This document shows, piece by piece, positions 1-7,396 of a DNA stretch of 13,662 bases (position 1 is the first letter of the stretch; each line of letters begins with the position of its first letter). The position numbers and the translations under genes were made by a program. This DNA is from a candidate division LCP-89 bacterium (GTDB taxonomy: Bacteria; Electryoneota; B3-LCP), in assembly GCA_025774735.1 (NCBI GenBank), contig JALGZU010000034.1:1-13662 (forward strand). Reading direction: 5' to 3'. Below the pieces are notes generated by a model that was given only the letters and a program-made list of their open reading frames with translations, was not told the DNA's origin and did no database searches.

Positions 1-477
1 TGCCGCGATGCTTAAACTGTCCCGTGTGAAATCTTCGAAATTGTCTTCCACCCGCACCGGCTGGCTGACGGGATTTCCCATCCCATCCAGCGACCGGAAG
101 AGGATGCGGTTCGGTTCCCGCCCTTCGATCCAGGCCGCGCCGACTCCGTTCGAACTGATCACCAGCCGGGGCGGGTCGCAGTTGTAGGTTCCTTCGCGGA
201 TGTTCAGGTACTGCACTCCGCCGACGGTCTGCAGATCGTATTCGAAGAGCTGCAGAGCCACGTCCCAGTTCACCGAATCCCGGAAGCTCAGCCAGGTGGT
301 GTAGATCGTCTCCGTGTTCCAGTTAGCTACAGAATACGGGCTGTTCTGCGGCGGGTGGCCGGGGGGTTCGACGTTAACCTGGAAGTCGTCGAGGATAGTA
401 TCGGCTGATGGAGGGGAGGGAAAGGAGAAGGCAGAGGCGAAAATAACTAAGGCGGATATAAACGATCTTGCAAACAT
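1..477 (-). CDS. Secreted repeat protein, N-terminal 159 residues (C-terminus outside window)
   Basis: The frame opens at ATG 477 and stays open through position 1, so the C-terminus is outside the window. The start has a GGAGGA ribosome binding site at 484-489. Residues 1-25 form a Sec-type signal peptide: Arg at position 4, a hydrophobic core, then SPPSA before a possible cut site. The mature part begins with acidic and Pro-rich sequence. It then shows two segments (about residues 54-94 and 105-146) that look like degenerate repeats of the type 'W-x-D-G-R-...-I-x-F-R-x-L-D-x-x-G-N-P-x-x-x-x-x-V'. The clearest is AAWIEGREPNRILFRSLDGM at 114-133. Such repeats are common in secreted beta-propeller-like proteins of uncultured bacteria, where they often precede a C-terminal sorting or FlgD-like domain that cannot be seen here. 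Exported location is well supported. The fold is inferred and no enzymatic role is visible. Confidence 0.8.
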   Translation of the reverse strand, partial: MFARSFISALVIFASAFSFPSPPSADTILDDFQVNVEPPGHPPQNSPYSVANWNTETIYTTWLSFRDSVNWDVALQLFEYDLQTVGGVQYLNIREGTYNCDPPRLVISSNGVGAAWIEGREPNRILFRSLDGMGNPVSQPVRVEDNFEDFTRDSLSIAA

Positions 478-595
478 GTTGTGTCCTCCACAGATATGAG
501 ACACGAACCTAACGAAGAATAATCGCGCGTTCGAGGCAGGCGGGAATCCGATAGAGGGAAGGCAAGATCAATAAGGTCGCGGCAGATCCATTCTT

Positions 596-623
596 CTTAT
601 ATATTTGACGCTGTTGAAGTAAA
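596..623 (-). promoter_or_regulatory. Possible sigma70-like promoter for the secreted repeat protein
   Basis: Reading the minus strand, TTTACT (618-623) is followed after 16 bases by TATAAG (596-601). These match the -35 and -10 consensus at about 4/6 and 5/6 positions. This would give a leader of roughly 110 bases before the ATG at 477. The region from 478 to 662 is otherwise AT-rich near 600-660 and shows no coding signal. The promoter rules of this lineage are unknown, so this is tentative. Confidence 0.3.
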
Positions 624-662
624 AAATGTTTCCAAGTTTCAAAATTCTGTTGATTTTTTGCC

Positions 663-806
663 TCATCGCCTCCGTTTCCCCAACAGGACCAGGTCGCGTA
701 GAGCTTCTACACTCCGGGCGCGAATCCACTTCTTCTCGAAATCCGTGTCCTGCACGATCTAAGCGATGGCCGCCAGCGCTTGGAGGGTGATGATGCCGTA
801 GATCAT
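663..806 (-). pseudogene. Short frame interrupted by an in-frame TAG; possible decayed small gene
   Basis: Starting 3 bases after the stop of the PH-domain gene, an ATG at 806 opens a frame reading MIYGIITLQALAAIA, then TAG at 759-761. It continues without further stops as IVQDTDFEKKWIRARSVEAL and about 12 more residues to TGA at 663-665. The part after the TAG has protein-like composition (alternating acidic and basic residues, helical periodicity). The part before it is hydrophobic. One CAG-to-TAG change would account for the interruption. The alternative is that this is non-coding DNA with a chance open frame. A second open frame across 568-828 is rich in Arg and His and looks like an out-of-frame shadow. 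I see no strong ribosome binding site, so confidence is low. Confidence 0.25.
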
Positions 807-808
807 GC

Positions 809-1393
809 TTACGTCTGCCGCTCTTCAAGGAGTTGGCGGATCGCCTGCAACTGGGCGAGAATCTGAGTTAAAGTGTCAGGGCTGCCCGGAAAAGGTTCGG
901 CCGGAACCGGTGTCGCTTGTTCTGTTCCGATAAGCCCCTTGATCCGGTTCAGAAGCGCATCCCGCAAAGAGTTGTAATCCGTGACACCTACCAGCATCAG
1001 TTCTGCCCGGGAGCCCTGTTGTCCCCCCGCCCCGGCGGTCTGCAGGTGGATCGTGCCGATGTTGAACTGCCTCTGCACCGGTCCCTGAGTCACATCGACG
1101 TTCGTGATCTTCCGGTAAGGCACCGTGACGTGGCGGCGCCAGAAAACCCCGAGTTTACCCCTCACTGCGTCCTCGTCGAGGGTGTATTCCAGGGATTTGA
1201 AATACGCCGGGATCCACCAAAGCATGAAGAGTATCAACAACAACCAACCTATTGTGCATAAGCCGAACGTCAGCGGATGCACGGTGTAGATTAAGATGAC
1301 GCACCCGATCAGAACCGGCAAGCCGAACAGGGCCAGCATCAACAGCCAGATGGTCAGTTGGCCTCTCTCCGGCCGGATAACGGTGTTTTCCAT
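809..1393 (-). CDS. bPH2 (YdbS-like/DUF304) domain membrane protein
   Basis: This 194-residue protein has two adjacent membrane segments (about 13-38 and 41-62). A bacterial pleckstrin-homology-like domain of the bPH2 type follows at about 66-152, recognisable by the pattern SLEYTLDEDAV, then WRRHVTVPYRKITNV and NIGTIHLQTAG. In this family the segment 'P-Y-x-K-I-x-[ND]-V' after the membrane hairpin is the hallmark. A Pro-rich linker (160-172) and a short amphipathic helix (173-192) end the protein. YdbS-like proteins are inner-membrane proteins of poorly defined function, sometimes paired with a YdbT partner, and no partner is present here. The ATG start has a GGAGG site just upstream (within about 1403-1409). 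It is separated from the upstream peptidase T gene by a terminator, so it probably has its own promoter. Family assignment is firm; function is unknown. Confidence 0.85.
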   Translation of the reverse strand: MENTVIRPERGQLTIWLLMLALFGLPVLIGCVILIYTVHPLTFGLCTIGWLLLILFMLWWIPAYFKSLEYTLDEDAVRGKLGVFWRRHVTVPYRKITNVDVTQGPVQRQFNIGTIHLQTAGAGGQQGSRAELMLVGVTDYNSLRDALLNRIKGLIGTEQATPVPAEPFPGSPDTLTQILAQLQAIRQLLEERQT

Positions 1394-1470
1394 GGGATTG
1401 CCTCCATAAAGGGATTAAGAAAGTCTGATATGGTTTTCCAAAAATAATCTTTTTAAAGCTCAAAATCAAG

Positions 1471-1500
1471 CAAAAAAACAGAGGCCGGTGCACCGGCCTC
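1471..1500 (-). terminator. Rho-independent terminator after peptidase T
   Basis: On the minus strand a perfect 20-base palindrome (1481-1500, arms GAGGCCGGTG/CACCGGCCTC) is followed by TG and a run of seven T (1472-1478). It begins 29 bases after the peptidase T stop at 1530-1532. The GC-rich stem plus T-tract is the classic intrinsic terminator form. A perfect palindrome must open a few central pairs to form the loop. Confidence 0.9.
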
Positions 1501-1529
1501 CTATTCTCACCTTGAGTTGAAATCTCGAA

Positions 1530-2786
1530 TTACTTTTCGGCCCAGAGCGCCGCTAAGTGCACGATGGTCTCCGCCGCTTTGCGCAGGCTCGACTTGGCGA
1601 TCCACTCCTTGCGGGAATGGAAGAGCATGCCTCCGGCAAAGATGTTGGGCGTGGGGTGTCCCATCAACGACAGCTTCGATCCGTCCGTGCCCCCGCGGAT
1701 GGCTTTTTGTTGAACTTCCAGCCCCGCCATCTCCATGGCTTTCCTGGCCAGTTCCACTGATCCTGGATGCTTCTCCATGACCACCCACATGTTCTCATAC
1801 TGGTGTTTGAAGTCGATTTCGATCTTCAAACCGGGATAGCGGACATCGAAGTAGTCCTTCAGCCCGCGCAGGTAGTCCATGCGTTTCTCGTTCAACTTGA
1901 CGTCGAAATCCCGGATGATCATCTTGATCTCCGCGGATTCCTCCGTGCCGGTCAGGTTGGTCACGTGGAAGAATCCCTCGCGCAGCTCGGTATGCTCCGG
2001 AGTTTCGTGTTCCGGCATGGCGGCGAGGAACCGCGACGCCACGGTGGCCGCGTTGATCATCTTGTTCTTGGCGAAGCCGGGGTGGACGCTGATCCCCTGG
2101 ATCTTAATGGTTGCTCCCCAGGCGTCGAAGCACTCGGCTTCCAGCTCGCCCGGTTCGCCGCCGTCCATGGTGTAGCAGTAATTCGGCAGCTTGTCCAGCG
2201 TGATCTTGGCCGTACCCATACCGATCTCTTCGTCCGGAGTGAAGCAGATCCGGATTTCACCGTGCTTTAACTCCGGGAACTTCTGGAACGCCGCCAAAGC
2301 CGCCATGATCTCGGCGATGCCGGCCTTATCGTCGGCTCCCAGAAGGGTCTGTCCCGACGCCGTGATGATGGTATCTCCGACGAAGTTCTTCAATTCGGGC
2401 GAGTCGTCGAGGGTCACTTTCAGTTCCGGATCGTCCGGGAAAGTCAAGGGACCGCCGTCGTAGTTTTCGCGGAAATGCGGAGTGACGTTCTCCCCGGAAA
2501 CGGCGCCGGAGGTATCGACGTGGGCCAGCAGGCCGATCTGCTCTTTTCCCGCACCGGGACTGGCCGGCAGGGTCGCATATAAGTAACAATGCTCGTCCAG
2601 GAGGATATCTTGCAATCCCAGATCTCTGAGTTCGCCTTCCAGCATCCGGGAGAGATCGAACTGACGTTCCGTCGACGGATGCGTTCCCGTAGTATCGTCG
2701 GACATGGTGTGAACTTTGACGTAACGCAGGAAACGGGTTGACGTCTCCTCTTCCAGAAACGATATGATTTCGTTTGATAATGACAT
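1530..2786 (-). CDS. pepT: Peptidase T (tripeptide aminopeptidase, M20 family)
   Basis: This cytosolic two-zinc aminopeptidase removes the N-terminal residue from tripeptides, a late step of peptide use. Length (418 residues) fits PepT, usually about 410. The M20 metal and catalytic residues are all visible in the expected order: LLAHVDTSG with His89 and Asp91; GADDKAGIAEI with bridging Asp152; FTPDEEIGMG with the catalytic Glu186 and metal ligand Glu187; YTMDGGEPGELE with Asp208; and AGGMLFHSRKEW with His390. RGGTDGSKLS and the dimerisation lid domain lie between the last two. This order matches characterised Salmonella/E. coli PepT. The ATG is preceded by a purine-rich AAGGAAAAG site. There is no signal peptide. 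A promoter-like sequence lies upstream and a strong terminator downstream, so this is likely a single-gene transcript. No residue is missing and nothing looks broken. Confidence 0.96.
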   Translation of the reverse strand: MSLSNEIISFLEEETSTRFLRYVKVHTMSDDTTGTHPSTERQFDLSRMLEGELRDLGLQDILLDEHCYLYATLPASPGAGKEQIGLLAHVDTSGAVSGENVTPHFRENYDGGPLTFPDDPELKVTLDDSPELKNFVGDTIITASGQTLLGADDKAGIAEIMAALAAFQKFPELKHGEIRICFTPDEEIGMGTAKITLDKLPNYCYTMDGGEPGELEAECFDAWGATIKIQGISVHPGFAKNKMINAATVASRFLAAMPEHETPEHTELREGFFHVTNLTGTEESAEIKMIIRDFDVKLNEKRMDYLRGLKDYFDVRYPGLKIEIDFKHQYENMWVVMEKHPGSVELARKAMEMAGLEVQQKAIRGGTDGSKLSLMGHPTPNIFAGGMLFHSRKEWIAKSSLRKAAETIVHLAALWAEK

Positions 2787-2843
2787 GGGTCTTTTCCTTT
2801 TATCTCACAGGTTTTGTTTCTGCCCCGATTAAAATGCGTCTGC

Positions 2844-2872
2844 AATATAAAAAATATCCACCAGAGAAGCAA
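2844..2872 (-). promoter_or_regulatory. Candidate promoter for pepT
   Basis: On the minus strand TTGCTT (2867-2872) and TATATT (2844-2849) are separated by exactly 17 bases. The -10 match is 5/6; the -35 match is weak. The predicted leader is about 50 bases. The rest of the gap between pepT and the aminotransferase (2787-2954) holds a perfect 14-base palindrome, CCGGTTTAAACCGG at 2888-2901, just upstream of this promoter. It also holds a 6-bp GATATC stem near 2937-2953. The first could be an operator, but there is no direct support. Confidence 0.4.
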
Positions 2873-2954
2873 GCTGAATTTGAAGAACCGGTTTAAACCG
2901 GCCTCTATGTCAGGATGTTGTGATTTTGCCGGCTGATATCGCCTCGATATCGGG

Positions 2955-4247
2955 TTACTTGTTCACCCAATCCGCGATCAGCTTCGTTGCTTCGATCATT
3001 TTCCCGCACCACAATTCGGTGAAATCTTCCGGCAGCGATTGGTCCAGAGGGATCGTCTCGCTGGCTGTCAACGCCTTGGCGCCGTCGAAGTCCACGTAGG
3101 CCAGGCGCGCGGTGAGTTCATCCGCCGGTCGTTCGAATACCGATCCGGGCAGAATGGCTACTCCGGTGTCGTCCAGGAGCCGTTTGCATAAGGTAGCGCT
3201 GTCAGCGATACCGCGCGTTGCCAGGTCGACCACGTGGGGTGAAAAATCCAGGAACAGGTAAAATCCCCCCACAGGCGGGTAGACCTGTATTCCCGCTTCA
3301 GTGAGTATTTCCGCGCATTGGTTACCCAGCGCCGCAAAAATTCTGCGCGTGTGCCAGAGATACCGCTCAATCTTGACTCCGCCCTTGAAGGCGCGGATTG
3401 CCGCGAACTGGATTGGCGCACACACAGACGTATAGGTTTCGCTGGCTACGGCCGCCATGGTTTCCAGGAGCCAGTCCAGGTTGGGCGGAAACGTAAACGT
3501 CCCCAGCCTCCAGCCGCCCGCACCGCACCACTTGGAGAGCCCCGAACTGATGATCGTCCCTTCGGGGTAGTAGCGCGCCACAGAGATGTGCTCGCCCTTG
3601 TGATGGAGTTGCCCGTAGATCTCATCCGATAGCAGGATCAGCTCGTATTTGCGGGCGACTTCGGCGAGCTCTTTCAGCTCGTCGTCAGTGTAGGAACACC
3701 CCACCGGATTGCTCGGGTAGTTCAATACCAGGATGCGGGGCCGGTAGTCATCATGTTCCGCAGCGAGGAGGTTTTCCAGGTTTCCGGCGGTCATTTTCCA
3801 TTGGTTTTTCGCCTTCGAATGAATCAGGCGCACGTTGCGGCCGATGATCTTTGCCTGGGGGACGTAGGATACCCAGCAGGGGGTAGGCACGATCAGTTCA
3901 CCATAGTAGACCAGTTGCAGGAGGAAGAGCAGCTCTTTTGATCCGGGTCCAATGATCACGTGGTGCGGGTGAGCTTCGATCCCGTCCCTGCGGCAGTGAA
4001 AATCCGCCACCGCGCCGCGCAGTTCCCGGTGCCCTTTGGCGGGCAGATACTCCTTTTCGTGAGCGTGCACCTTCAGGGCTTCGACGACGGTCACAGGCAC
4101 CGGAAAAGGCGACTGTCCGAGACCCAGACGGTAAACCACGGTGCCTTCGCGCTGTAACTGCTTGCAGCGTTCGTTGATCTCCAGGGTGGCGGACTCCCCC
4201 AGCCCGCGCACGTTCAAATTGAGACTGACGTGTTTGTTGATGTTCAC
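2955..4247 (-). CDS. PLP-dependent class I/II aminotransferase
   Basis: This 430-residue fold-type I aminotransferase transfers an amino group between an amino acid and a 2-oxo acid. Key features are in order: the substrate-side segment LGLGQSPFPVP (41-51); GPGSKELLFLL (100-110) binding the cofactor phosphate; LNYPSNPVG (175-183) with the conserved Asn; SDEIYG (207-212) with Asp208 and Tyr211 that contact the pyridine ring; SSGLSKW (234-240) with the PLP-binding Lys239; GWRLG with the phosphate-binding Arg247; and Arg381 in the RLAY segment, expected to hold the substrate carboxylate. The start is GTG at 4247 with AGAGGAGA at 4254-4261. The gene follows the prolyl oligopeptidase by 64 bases with no terminator visible, so co-transcription is likely. 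Substrate is not evident: aspartate, alanine or aromatic amino acids are all possible. Sequence alone does not justify a gene symbol. Confidence 0.92.
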   Translation of the reverse strand: MNINKHVSLNLNVRGLGESATLEINERCKQLQREGTVVYRLGLGQSPFPVPVTVVEALKVHAHEKEYLPAKGHRELRGAVADFHCRRDGIEAHPHHVIIGPGSKELLFLLQLVYYGELIVPTPCWVSYVPQAKIIGRNVRLIHSKAKNQWKMTAGNLENLLAAEHDDYRPRILVLNYPSNPVGCSYTDDELKELAEVARKYELILLSDEIYGQLHHKGEHISVARYYPEGTIISSGLSKWCGAGGWRLGTFTFPPNLDWLLETMAAVASETYTSVCAPIQFAAIRAFKGGVKIERYLWHTRRIFAALGNQCAEILTEAGIQVYPPVGGFYLFLDFSPHVVDLATRGIADSATLCKRLLDDTGVAILPGSVFERPADELTARLAYVDFDGAKALTASETIPLDQSLPEDFTELWCGKMIEATKLIADWVNK

Positions 4248-4311
4248 CGTTGATCTCCTCTGAATCTGACCGCAGCTCTATCATGCGACAGGATGCGGAT
4301 TATTTTCCCGC

Positions 4312-6429
4312 TTAGTGTCCAGTCTGCATGCCCAGTTGATCCATCAGGAACGCCCAGGTCTGTGCGTTCTGCTCTATTTTTTTCGAAAGCGTGGTGCCGC
4401 CTCCATGACCCGAAGCCTTTCTCTGTAGCAGCAGGATCGGTTCTCCGTGAGGATCGGCCGACTGCAGTCGCGCCACCATCTTCCGGGCGTGCGCCGGGAC
4501 CACCCGGGCATCGTTTTCGCTCCCCGTAATCAGCATGGCGGGGTAGGCTGTGCCGTCCACGACGTTGTGGTAGGGAGAATAGGCGTGGATGTACGCGAAC
4601 TGTTCCGGATCTTCGGAGCTGCCATACTCCTCGGACCAGATGTTCGCCAGCCCGAAGGTGTGGTAATTGACCATGTCCAGAAGCGGGACCAGGCAAAGTA
4701 CGGCTTTGTACAGGTCCGGCCTTTGCACTGCACTTGCTCCTACCAGTAATCCCCCGTTGCTGCCCCCGCGGATAGCCAGTTTCTCCCGCCGCGTGTAGTC
4801 GTTCTCGATGAGCCACTCTGCCGCGCCGATGAAATCGTCGAAGACGTTCTGCTTCCGTTCCAGCATGCCCGCTTCATGCCATTCCCGGCCGTACTCACCG
4901 CCGCCACGCAGGTTCGGGAGTGCCACCATGCCTCCGGTTTCCAGCCAGACCACCCAGGAGGTTGAGAAGCGCGGCCTGATGGAAATATTAAAGCCTCCGT
5001 AACCATTCAGCAGAGTAGAATTATTTCCATCCCGCTTGAGATCTTTGTGGTGCACCAGGAACATGGAAACGGGCGTGCCGTCCTTTGAATCGTACCACAC
5101 CTGTTCCGTGGCGTACTGATCGAAGTCGATCTCGACCGGGTAACTCCAGTGCAGGATGAGGCTATCCTGGTCGAAATCGTACTTGAAGATGGTATTGGGG
5201 TAAGTGTAACTCTCGAATTCGATCCAGACATCGGGTTTACTCCAGAGCCCCGACAGGCTGACCGTGCCGAGGGTGGGGAACTCGATTTCGCGCAATAAAT
5301 TCCCTGACAGATCGAAGATTTTCACCTGTGAATAGGCGTTGTGCTGATATATGGCGTAGAGGCGTCCGCCGATGCCGTACAACCGCTCCAGTTTGTCCTT
5401 TTCACGTTCCGGAATGAGTTCCCGCCAGTATTTTCTCTGCGGCCGGTTGACGTCCGTGATGTAAACTTTGTACAGCGGCGCTTCGTGGTCCGTCTTGATG
5501 AGAATCTTACCATCGATGAAATCCACAGAATACTCGGCCTCGAATCCGGTCGCCAGAGGTATCGGTTTTTTGTAACCGAACGGTTTGAAGAACACCTCGT
5601 TGGAATTGAAGAGAGAGCGTTCATAGATCTGGTACCTGCCGTCTTCGCTGACAGAAACGGTGTGCCAGTACTCCTTGATCTCGTCGTGCCAGAATACCTT
5701 CTCATCCTCCGAGACTGGGGTGCCGAGCTTGTGGAGATAGGCGGACGGCCAGTAGTATTCTTCGCCTTCAGGAACCTGTCCGGATAGCGGTTTGGCGTAG
5801 TAATAAAAGCCTGAATTGTCCGGCAGCCAGGAAGTGACGTACTGTTTCCAGCCCAGCAGCGAATCGGGCAGAATTTCACCCGTCTCCGTGACCATGACGT
5901 GATAGATGGGATTCTCATCCCCGCCGTGAGCTATGCCAAAGGCGACATATTTACCGTCACGCGACGGCACCGGGTAGGCCAGGGTCTCCGTCGCTTCCCA
6001 CTCATTCGGGTCGATCAGGACTTCTCTCGGCGCGTCAGCATTTGCTTGTGTGTTGTACACCCATTTCTCCTGATCCTTCTTCTTGGTATAAACGAAAGTC
6101 CGGTCGCCTTCGATCACCGATTTAGGAGGATCCTCACCGTCGTAACGCCGCAGGGTGTTGAACCGTTCGATCAACCACGGCTGCTGCGGCAGACGGTCAA
6201 TGAGGCGGTGCGTCAACACCTCCTGGGCTGCCGTCCAGGAGATAACTTCCGGATCTTCTGGATTCTCCAGCCAGCGGTAGTTGTCGGTGATTTCTGTGCC
6301 GTGATAATTGTCGGTCACCGGAACCTGCTTCGTTTCGGGGTAATCCAACCGGCTGCTGCATCCCAGGAGAATTCCGGCCACCAGAATCAGACAAATTGAA
6401 CTGCGAGAGATGTTTTTTAGGTTCAACAT
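4312..6429 (-). CDS. Prolyl oligopeptidase (S9A), predicted lipoprotein
   Basis: This 705-residue serine peptidase cleaves short peptides after proline. It starts with a lipoprotein signal (hydrophobic segment 10-22, lipobox LLGC, Cys24), so it should be exported and lipid-anchored. Classic prolyl oligopeptidases are cytosolic; lipoprotein versions occur in Gram-negative peptide users. After the N-terminal S9 segment (NYRWLENPEDPEV) comes the seven-bladed propeller that screens substrate size (about 80-430). The alpha/beta-hydrolase domain then shows the catalytic triad: Ser557 in GGSNGGLL, Asp640 in GSENDARV and His675 in ASGHGGG. Family landmarks LNGYGGFNIS and GGGEYGREWHEAG are present. 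Length and spacing fit the porcine enzyme (Ser554, Asp641, His680). The ATG at 6429 has only a weak AAGG site. The gene lies 61 bases after the sulfotransferase and 64 before the aminotransferase. Confidence 0.95.
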   Translation of the reverse strand: MLNLKNISRSSICLILVAGILLGCSSRLDYPETKQVPVTDNYHGTEITDNYRWLENPEDPEVISWTAAQEVLTHRLIDRLPQQPWLIERFNTLRRYDGEDPPKSVIEGDRTFVYTKKKDQEKWVYNTQANADAPREVLIDPNEWEATETLAYPVPSRDGKYVAFGIAHGGDENPIYHVMVTETGEILPDSLLGWKQYVTSWLPDNSGFYYYAKPLSGQVPEGEEYYWPSAYLHKLGTPVSEDEKVFWHDEIKEYWHTVSVSEDGRYQIYERSLFNSNEVFFKPFGYKKPIPLATGFEAEYSVDFIDGKILIKTDHEAPLYKVYITDVNRPQRKYWRELIPEREKDKLERLYGIGGRLYAIYQHNAYSQVKIFDLSGNLLREIEFPTLGTVSLSGLWSKPDVWIEFESYTYPNTIFKYDFDQDSLILHWSYPVEIDFDQYATEQVWYDSKDGTPVSMFLVHHKDLKRDGNNSTLLNGYGGFNISIRPRFSTSWVVWLETGGMVALPNLRGGGEYGREWHEAGMLERKQNVFDDFIGAAEWLIENDYTRREKLAIRGGSNGGLLVGASAVQRPDLYKAVLCLVPLLDMVNYHTFGLANIWSEEYGSSEDPEQFAYIHAYSPYHNVVDGTAYPAMLITGSENDARVVPAHARKMVARLQSADPHGEPILLLQRKASGHGGGTTLSKKIEQNAQTWAFLMDQLGMQTGH

Positions 6430-6490
6430 AGTAGAGCCTTGTGTGAATTTTTTTTGAGGAGCAATTTAGATTCTTATTAACCTCGGCTTT

Positions 6491-7396
6491 CTAGAAACCT
6501 GGCTGCCAAGATGAGACGTCGATTCCGGTTCTCCGGTTTAACTTGTGGATATCTTCTTCAAAGTAAGAATAGATCCGCTGGTATTCTTCCGGTTGCAATT
6601 TCTTTGGCAGCTGCGAACGGTCATTGAAGCTCCGGTAGAGATCTGATAATCCTGTTGTCTTTATCCAGGTGATGAGAAATGCAAAACCCCTGTCTTTGCA
6701 GGTCTTATAAGCCCAACGTCTTAAAGATTCCATCCACTGCAGGCGCGGATTGATCGTCTTTCCCACGATTTGAGTCGTGTAAGGCGATACAAAATCTTCG
6801 CTCACATTTAAGAAACGATATAGATTTCTCTGTACAATGTCCGGAGAAGCCTCGACATCATCGAAGCGAATAATGTGAATCTGTTCGTCCGGGAAGAGCT
6901 CCCAGAAATGGCTCAGATTGCGGTAGTACAGCCCGCGGTGTATCAGACCAGGTTCCATCTCGATGGCTTCGGTGAAAGTGGGCAGCTTCAGGCCCTTCTG
7001 CAACATCCACTTATAATGTGAGTATGCTCGCTTGACCGGATCTCTCACGACCGCTATTAATTTCATCCGGGGATTAAAAGCGTGAACCCGTCTGGCCGGT
7101 TCGGGGCTGTCCAGGAGGTAACTCACCGAATATTCACCGATGGCAGCGGCCCCGCTGCTTCCCCTGAAGTGTCCTAAATACCACTCTTCTCCTCTATCGT
7201 ATAATCCGGAAAAGTAATCGATTTCCTTGCCATGTGCCATGAAGACCTGTGGATGAGTACGCAGGATTTCGGATAGCCACGTCGAACCGGCTTTCTGAGC
7301 GCCGATACCGAGGAAGTTGGGTTTTAACGGTTCCTCTGGAGTCATTGTATAAGCTAAGCTGTAATTTACAAAGCCCGGCTCAACTCTCGAGCCCAT
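6491..7396 (-). CDS. PAPS-dependent sulfotransferase
   Basis: The protein belongs to the sulfotransferase domain superfamily, which moves a sulfuryl group from PAPS to a hydroxyl or amine, usually on a sugar or lipid. The 5'-phosphosulfate loop is FLGIGAQKAGSTWL (28-41) with catalytic-type Lys35. The 3'-phosphate motif is VVRDPVKRAYSHY (116-128) with Arg118 and Ser126. GKEIDYFSG (56-64) resembles the 'K-E-x-x-x-F' segment of heparan N-deacetylase/N-sulfotransferase-like proteins. The C-terminus YFEEDIHKLNRRTGIDVSSW is the usual end of that subgroup. There is no signal peptide, so it acts in the cytosol. The first ATG (7396) overlaps the radical SAM gene by 17 bases. An internal ATG at 7345 (MTPEEPLKPNF) gives the more typical family N-terminus and would leave a 34-base gap, but neither start has a good ribosome binding site. 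The acceptor is unknown. Confidence 0.9.
   Translation of the reverse strand: MGSRVEPGFVNYSLAYTMTPEEPLKPNFLGIGAQKAGSTWLSEILRTHPQVFMAHGKEIDYFSGLYDRGEEWYLGHFRGSSGAAAIGEYSVSYLLDSPEPARRVHAFNPRMKLIAVVRDPVKRAYSHYKWMLQKGLKLPTFTEAIEMEPGLIHRGLYYRNLSHFWELFPDEQIHIIRFDDVEASPDIVQRNLYRFLNVSEDFVSPYTTQIVGKTINPRLQWMESLRRWAYKTCKDRGFAFLITWIKTTGLSDLYRSFNDRSQLPKKLQPEEYQRIYSYFEEDIHKLNRRTGIDVSSWQPGF

Noticed and set aside
568..828. Minus-strand 86-codon frame after the PH-domain gene
   Set aside because: Arg/His-rich composition typical of an out-of-frame reading. The competing frame at 663-806 is more protein-like. No ribosome binding site.
1767..2270. Plus-strand open frame of about 167 codons opposite pepT
   Set aside because: Antisense shadow of a clearly conserved enzyme. 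There is no ribosome binding site or recognisable motif.
4244..4816. Minus-strand open frame overlapping the end of the prolyl oligopeptidase
   Set aside because: It is in another frame inside the catalytic domain. The Arg/Gly-rich translation has no domain, and the true frame contains the Asp and His of the triad.
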